From an uncultured Croceicoccus sp. (GTDB lineage Bacteria > Pseudomonadota > Alphaproteobacteria > Sphingomonadales > Sphingomonadaceae): a stretch of DNA of 64,000 nt. Shown here piece by piece: positions 58,439 through 64,000 of the stretch. The DNA is taken from contig NZ_CANMCP010000004.1 in the NCBI RefSeq assembly GCF_947496385.1, forward strand, positions 1 to 64,000, written 5' to 3'. Numbering within the stretch: position 1 is the first letter of the stretch; every line of letters starts with the position of its first letter. Under the pieces are notes generated by a model, which saw only the letters and a list, made by a program, of their open reading frames with translations, was not told the origin of the DNA and did not search any database. Position numbers and translations under genes: made by a program.

Positions 58439-59948
58439 TTACGCGCGCGGGGCCTGCCGGCGGTAGGACAGCGCCTCGGCCACATGCGCACGCCCGATCT
58501 CGCGCGCACCGGCAAGGTCGGCAATGGTGCACGCCACGCGCAGGATGCGGGTATAACCGCGCGCCGAAAGACGCATCGCATCGGCCGCCTTGAACAGCAA
58601 TTCGCGCCCCGCCTCGTCCGGTGTGGCGAACCGGTCCAGCGCCTCACCATTGAGCTGTGCATTGGTGCGCGCGCCGGTCTGCGCCAAGGCGTTCGGCCTG
58701 TATGCCGCGGGCCGCGGCGACGCGCGCGGCGACCTCGGCGCTGCCCTCCGCCGCGGGCGGCAGCGCCAGATCGCGCGCGGACACCGCGTCGACCTCGATA
58801 TGCAGATCGATCCGGTCGAGCAGTGGTCCCGAAATCTTGCCCTGATAATCGGCGGCGCATTTCGGCGCGCGCGAACAGGCCAGCGCCGGATCGCCCAGAT
58901 ACCCGCAGCGACACGGGTTCATCGCCGCGACAAGCTGTACGTCGGCGGGAAAGGTCACGTGGCCATTGGCGCGCGCGACGCTGACCTCGCCGGTTTCCAG
59001 CGGCTGCCGGAGCGAATCGAGCACGGCGCGCTGAAACTCCGGCAATTCGTCGAGGAACAGCACGCCGAGATGGGCGAGGCTGATCTCGCCCGGCTTCACC
59101 TTGTGCCCGCCGCCGGTGAGCGCGGCCATCGAGGCGGAATGATGCGGGGTCCGGAACGGCCGAGCACGGCGGATGCGGCCATCCTCCAGCATGCCGGCGA
59201 CCGATTGCACCATCGAGCTTTCGAGTGCCTCCGTCGATGTCATCGGCGGCAATATGCCCGGCAGGCAGCTCGCAAGCAGCGATTTTCCTGCACCGGGCGG
59301 GCCGATCATCAGCAGATTATGCCCGCCCGCCGCCGCGATTTCGAGCGCGCGCTTCGCCGTCTCCTGACCCTTCACCTGCCGCATGTCGGGACCGGGCACC
59401 GGCTCCTCCACCATGCCGGGGGCGGGCACCGGCAATTGCTGCGTGCCTTTCAGATGGTTGAGCAGGCTGACCAGATCGGGCGCGGCGACGACCGATGCGC
59501 CGCCCGCCCATTGCGCCTCGGCGCCCTGTACGGCGGGACAGATGAGCGCCTTGTCCGCCTGCGCCGCGTGGATCGCGGCGAGCAGCACGCCGGGCGAGCC
59601 GACAATCCGCCCGTCGAGCGCGAGTTCGCCGACGGCAACATAGTCGGACAATTGCTCCGCATCGGCGACCTCCATCGCGGCGAGCAACGCCAGCGCCACC
59701 GGCAAATCGAAATGCGAGCCTTCCTTCGGCAGGTCGGCGGGCGACATGTTGATCGTGATCCGCTTTGCCGGAAGTGCCAGCCCCATCGCGGCGAGCGCGG
59801 CGCGCACGCGTTCACGGCTTTCGCCCACCGCCTTGTCGGCGAGGCCCACGATATTGAAGGCGGGCAATCCGGCGGCGAGTTGGCACTGCACCTCGACCCG
59901 GCGCGCGTCGAGCCCGAGATAGGCAACCGTCGATACCAGTGCGACCAT
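58439..59948 (-). pseudogene. comM: YifB/ComM-family Mg chelatase-like AAA+ ATPase, apparent frameshift near 58676
   Basis: [21 protein letters not shown]...GPPGAGKSLLASCLPGILPP... breaks at QAERLGAD|RRAHQC.. and continues in another frame as GARTNAQLNGEALDRFATPDEAGRELLFKAADAMRLSARGYTRILRVACTIADLAGAREIGRAHVAEALSYR. Confidence 0.88.
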
Positions 59949-60163
59949 ATCGCTTCGTGCCCTTTTCCGCGCCTTGCCCCCGGCTTGTGACGCGCATCCC
60001 TGCCAATGTCGATAGCGACGTCGCGCGGGCTTCGTGCTTGACTCCGCGCCGCGCGAACCGTAACGGCAGCCCATCACGCGGTCGCCATTGTCTGGCGGCC
60101 CTGTTTATTCGTGCCGGTTTCGCGCCATTGCATCCCGGCCAACCAGAGATACAGGATTTCGCC

Positions 60164-60298
60164 ATGAAGCGCACTTTCCAGCCGAGCAATCTCGTGCGTC
60201 AGCGTCGCCACGGTTTCCGCAGCCGCATGGCCACCCCCGGTGGCCGCAAGGTTCTGCGTGCCCGCCGCGCCCGCGGCCGCAAGAAGCTGTCGGCCTAA
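60164..60298 (+). CDS. rpmH: 50S ribosomal protein L34
   Basis: [44 protein letters not shown]. Confidence 0.98.
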   Translation: MKRTFQPSNLVRQRRHGFRSRMATPGGRKVLRARRARGRKKLSA

Positions 60299-60307
60299 AC
60301 CACTCCT

Positions 60308-60754
60308 ATGCCGAATCGCCCGTCCGGATTGTCCCGGCGGGCCGACTATCTGGCCGCCAACCGGGGCGTGCGCGTCGCGCGGCCCGGTTTTGTGCTGCTT
60401 GCGCGGCCCAACGGGCTCGACCCGCAAACCATGCGCTATGGCATTACCGTCACCAAGAAGATCGGCAATGCCGTCGTGCGCAACCGGATAAAGCGCCGGT
60501 TTCGCGAATTGCTCTGGGCGATCCTGCCCGAATGCGGGCTGGCCGGGCACGATCATGTCCTGATCGGGCGCGATGGCGGGGTCGAGCGGGATTTCGAAAC
60601 GCTTGCCGGTGAATTGCGCGCCGCGCTGAACCGTGCGCGCGATGGCAAGGGCGATCCCCCGCGGGGGCGCAATCCACGCGGCAACGCGCGCGGGCGCCGC
60701 AAGCCTGCGACCACCGGGCAGCACGGCAATGCACCGAAGGACGCGGGCCGATGA
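60308..60754 (+). CDS. rnpA: Ribonuclease P protein component
   Basis: [28 protein letters not shown]; directly after rpmH. Confidence 0.96.
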   Translation: MPNRPSGLSRRADYLAANRGVRVARPGFVLLARPNGLDPQTMRYGITVTKKIGNAVVRNRIKRRFRELLWAILPECGLAGHDHVLIGRDGGVERDFETLAGELRAALNRARDGKGDPPRGRNPRGNARGRRKPATTGQHGNAPKDAGR

Positions 60755-60960
60755 AATACCTGCTCATCGCCATCGCCCGGCTGTGGCAGATCGGCCCGTC
60801 GGCAATCCTGCCGCCGTCGTGCCGGTTCACGCCGTCCTGCTCCGAATATGCGATACAGGCGCTTCGCCGGTATGGCGCGATTAAGGGTGGCTGGCTGGGG
60901 GGCAAGCGGCTATTGCGCTGCCATCCGTGGGGCGGATGCGGCCATGATCCGGTGCCATGA
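60751..60960 (+). CDS. yidD: Membrane protein insertion efficiency factor YidD
   Basis: [48 protein letters not shown]. Confidence 0.97.
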   Translation: MKYLLIAIARLWQIGPSAILPPSCRFTPSCSEYAIQALRRYGAIKGGWLGGKRLLRCHPWGGCGHDPVP

Positions 60961-61060
60961 GGCATGCGGATACCGGCAAAGCGGCCCCGCCACGACCGAC
61001 GACGACAGGCGCAGACGGCCCGGCCGGTCCGCCTTTGCCATTGCGAATTAGGGAATTGAC

Positions 61061-62830
61061 GTGAACGAGCAGCGCAACCTCCTCCTGGCCGTGGTGCTTG
61101 TCGCCGCGCTGCTGTTCGGCTGGGATGCCGCGACAGGCTATTTCTATCCGCAGCCGCGCGGCGAGGTGATCGAGAATGCCGAACCCGGCGACGCCCCGGT
61201 CAAGCGCACGCGCGAAGGCGGGCTGACCAATCCCGTCGCCATTGCGAAGGAGCAGCGCGACCTCGCCACCGAACTGACGCAGGCGGATCGCATCCGCATC
61301 GACGGGCCGGAAATCGCCGGCTCGATCAATCCCGTCGGCGCCAAGATCGACGACGTCACGCTGAAAACCCATCGCCAGACCATTGAGAAGGACAGCGGCC
61401 CCGTCCGCCTGTTCTCCCCTGCCGGCACGCCCGCGCAATATTATGCGCAATTCGGCTTTCTGGGCGAAGGGGTGCCGACCCCCGGCCCCGATACGGTGTG
61501 GCAGGCCGATGGCGAGGTTCTCACCGCCGACAATCCCGTCACGCTGCGCTGGAACAACGGGCAGGGGCAGGTCTTCCAGATCCGCTTCGCCATCGACGAT
61601 CATTACATGATCACCGCGACGCAGACGGTCGCCAACACCGGCGGCGGATCGGTCGCGGTGCAGCCCTACGGCTTCATCAACCGCACGTCGACGACGGCGA
61701 GCACCGATACCTGGACCGTGCATTCCGGTCCCATCGGCGCATTCGACGGGTCGGTCGCGTTCGACAATGATTACGACGATATTGACGAAGACCGCTTGAT
61801 CGAGCCTGCGGGCCGGGCCGACTGGATCGGGTTTACCGACATTTACTGGCTGTCCTCGCTCGTGCCCGACGATGGCGCGCAGGCGGAGGCGGCGTTTCGC
61901 GCGCTGGGCGGTGAAACCTATCGCGCCGACGTGATCTACGACCCCGTCACCGTGTCCGCCGGTCGGCACTACTCCACCACCACGCGGCTGTTTGCGGGCG
62001 CGAAGGAAAGCAATGTGCTCGACGCTTACGAGGCGCAGGGCATCGCCAATTTCGGTCTCGCGATCGACTGGGGCTGGTTCCGCTGGTTCGAGAAACCGAT
62101 TTTCTGGCTGCTGAAGCAATTGTTCGCGCTGGTCGGGAATTTCGGCGTCGCGATCATCCTGCTGACGCTGCTCGTGCGGCTGGTGATGTTCCCCGTCGCG
62201 CAGAAGCAGTTCAAGTCCATGGCCGCGATGAAGGCGTTGCAGCCCAAGATGAAGGCGCTGCAGGAACGCTATAAGGAGGACAAGCCCAAGCTGCAGCAGG
62301 AGATGATGGAGCTTTACAAGCGGGAGAAGGTCAATCCGCTCGCCGGCTGTCTCCCGATGTTCCTGCAGATTCCGGTGTTCTTCGCGCTGTACAAGGTGCT
62401 GATGCTGGCGATCGAGATGCGGCATCAGCCGTTCGCGCTGTGGATCCGCGACCTGTCCGCGCCCGATCCGGCGACGATCCTCAACCTGTTCGGCCTGCTC
62501 GATTTTCAGCCGCCGGGCTTCCTCGCCATTGGCGTGCTCGCGCTCCTGCTCGGCTTCTCCATGTGGCTGCAGTTCCGATTGAATCCGGCGCAGATGGACC
62601 CGCAGCAGCAGCAGATCTTCATGTTCATGCCGTGGATCCTGATGTTCGTGATGGCGCCGTTCGCGGCCGGGTTGCTGATCTACTGGATCACGTCCAACAC
62701 GCTCACCATCGCGCAGCAGAAATGGCTCTATTCCCGCCATCCGCAGCTTCAGGCGCAGGCGGAGGAAGCGAAATCGCCCGCCGCGCAGGTGGTCGAGAAT
62801 GGTGCGTCCAAGCGAAAGCCGAAAAAATGA
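61061..62830 (+). CDS. yidC: Membrane protein insertase YidC
   Basis: VNEQRNLLLAVVLVAALLFGWD; FPVAQKQFKSMAAMKALQPKMKALQERYKEDKPKLQQEMMELYKREKVNPLAGCLPMFLQIPVFFALYKVL. Confidence 0.98.
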   Translation: MNEQRNLLLAVVLVAALLFGWDAATGYFYPQPRGEVIENAEPGDAPVKRTREGGLTNPVAIAKEQRDLATELTQADRIRIDGPEIAGSINPVGAKIDDVTLKTHRQTIEKDSGPVRLFSPAGTPAQYYAQFGFLGEGVPTPGPDTVWQADGEVLTADNPVTLRWNNGQGQVFQIRFAIDDHYMITATQTVANTGGGSVAVQPYGFINRTSTTASTDTWTVHSGPIGAFDGSVAFDNDYDDIDEDRLIEPAGRADWIGFTDIYWLSSLVPDDGAQAEAAFRALGGETYRADVIYDPVTVSAGRHYSTTTRLFAGAKESNVLDAYEAQGIANFGLAIDWGWFRWFEKPIFWLLKQLFALVGNFGVAIILLTLLVRLVMFPVAQKQFKSMAAMKALQPKMKALQERYKEDKPKLQQEMMELYKREKVNPLAGCLPMFLQIPVFFALYKVLMLAIEMRHQPFALWIRDLSAPDPATILNLFGLLDFQPPGFLAIGVLALLLGFSMWLQFRLNPAQMDPQQQQIFMFMPWILMFVMAPFAAGLLIYWITSNTLTIAQQKWLYSRHPQLQAQAEEAKSPAAQVVENGASKRKPKK

Positions 62831-63495
62831 GTAACGCCACCGGTCCCGACGCCGAAGGGCTCCGCCTCGCCGAGATGGAAGAGCGCGCGCGGCGGCTTTT
62901 CGCAGGGCCGGTCGAATTCGTGAAATCGGCGCCCGCGCTGCATTTCCTGCCCGAACCGACGGTGCCGGAAATCGCCTTTGCCGGACGCTCGAACGTGGGC
63001 AAATCGTCGTTGCTGAACGCGCTTACGGGGCGCAAGGCGATCGCGCGCACCTCGGTCACGCCGGGCCGGACGCAGGAGCTCAATTATTTCGACGTGGGCG
63101 ATCCCGCCGTGCTTCGGCTGGTCGACATGCCGGGATACGGTTTTGCCAAGGCGCCGCCGTCCGTGGTCAAGAAATGGCGGTTCCTGGTGAACGATTTCCT
63201 GCGCGGGCGGGTCGTGCTTAAACGCACGCTGCTGCTGATCGACGCGCGCCACGGGATCAAGCCGGTGGACGCCGACATCATGGAAATGCTCGACGCGGCG
63301 GCGGTATCCTATCGCATCTGCCTGACCAAGGCGGACAAGATCAAGGCGAGCGAGCTTGCCGCCGTCGCCGACCGCACCCGTGCGGAAATCCGCAAGCGCC
63401 CCGCCGCCCATCCCGAAATCTCGATCACCAGCGCGGAAAAGGGCATGGGCATTGCCGCCCTGCGCGGTTTCGTCCTCGACAGCGCGGAAGGCTGA
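62827..63495 (+). CDS. engB: Ribosome biogenesis GTP-binding protein EngB/YsxC
   Basis: IAFAGRSNVGKSSLLNALTGRKAIARTSVTPGRTQELNYFDVGD; VDMPGYGFAKAP; LTKADKIK. Confidence 0.96.
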   Translation: MSNATGPDAEGLRLAEMEERARRLFAGPVEFVKSAPALHFLPEPTVPEIAFAGRSNVGKSSLLNALTGRKAIARTSVTPGRTQELNYFDVGDPAVLRLVDMPGYGFAKAPPSVVKKWRFLVNDFLRGRVVLKRTLLLIDARHGIKPVDADIMEMLDAAAVSYRICLTKADKIKASELAAVADRTRAEIRKRPAAHPEISITSAEKGMGIAALRGFVLDSAEG

Positions 63496-63573
63496 ACCGC
63501 GGAGCGCGCGGCGGCACTCGACTTGCCCGCCGCCAGCCGTTACGCCCGCCCCTGCAAACAGCGGGGCACATGC

Positions 63574-64000
63574 ATGAAACTGGTCATCGGCAACAAGAAC
63601 TATTCGAGCTGGAGCCTGCGCGGCTGGCTCGCGGCGAAGCAATCGGGGCTTTCGTTCGAGGAGCTGACCGTCAATATCTCGGGCGAGGACTGGGAAGCGC
63701 AGAAGAAGGAATGGGGCGACGTACAGCCCTCCTCCGGCAAGGTGCCGATCCTGTGGGACGGCGACGCGGTGATCTGGGACAGCCTCGCGATCCTCGAATA
63801 TCTGGGCGACAAGGTCGGGCGCGACCGCTTCTGGCCCAAGGATGATGTCGCGCGCGGCATGGCCCGCGCCATGGTCGCCGAAATGCACAGCTCCTACCTG
63901 CCCCTACGCCGCGAAATGCCGATGAACGTGCGCCGCCGCATCGAAGGGCACCGCATATCCGACGACGCGACCGGCAATATCGTGCGCATCCTGTCGCTCT
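63574..64000 (+). CDS. Glutathione S-transferase family protein (truncated by window end)
   Basis: MKLVIGNKNYSSWSLRGWLAAKQSGLSFEELTV...GKVPILWDGDAVIWDSLAILEYLGDK. Confidence 0.9.
   Translation, partial: MKLVIGNKNYSSWSLRGWLAAKQSGLSFEELTVNISGEDWEAQKKEWGDVQPSSGKVPILWDGDAVIWDSLAILEYLGDKVGRDRFWPKDDVARGMARAMVAEMHSSYLPLRREMPMNVRRRIEGHRISDDATGNIVRILSL

Noticed and set aside
1-64000. CRISPR array, tRNA, rRNA, tmRNA, prophage, integrase or toxin-antitoxin pair
   Set aside because: No regularly spaced repeats, cloverleaf-type sequences or recognisable proteins noticed by reading; small structured RNAs cannot be excluded without covariance-model search.

Overview
64 kb of GC-rich chromosome, most likely from an alphaproteobacterium of the Sphingomonadales type (inferred from gene content and protein features, no search run). 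The left ~1.1 kb holds decayed fragments of three transposases (IS3-, IS66- and IS5-like) beside a polyprenyl glycosylphosphotransferase that starts exopolysaccharide synthesis. The rest is dense core genome: leuS-lptE-holA; phbB-like; dut-coaBC-ubiB-ubiE-mutM-(interrupted ORF)-dnaA-rpsT; moeB/thiF; nadA; lipB; rpmJ; galE; dapE; dapB; nth; maeB; mutS; gluQ; hemH; a molybdopterin hydroxylase large subunit; mrp/apbC; hflKC-degP; a PBP1a-type enzyme; msrB; nfeD-SPFH; a HWE-type sensor kinase; comM; rpmH-rnpA-yidD-yidC-engB; and a truncated GST. I found no CRISPR array, tRNA, rRNA, prophage or recognisable defence island, and no convincing new multi-gene system. The best leads are: a single-base frameshift in comM; an in-frame stop in a candidate lipoprotein gene between mutM and dnaA; an IorA/IorB-type molybdenum hydroxylase whose two subunits lie ~19 kb apart in unrelated operons; perfect inverted repeats in two divergent intergenic regions (apbC/hflK and maeB/mutS); a GANTC- and hairpin-rich region upstream of dnaA; and structured leaders near rpsT and rpmJ.
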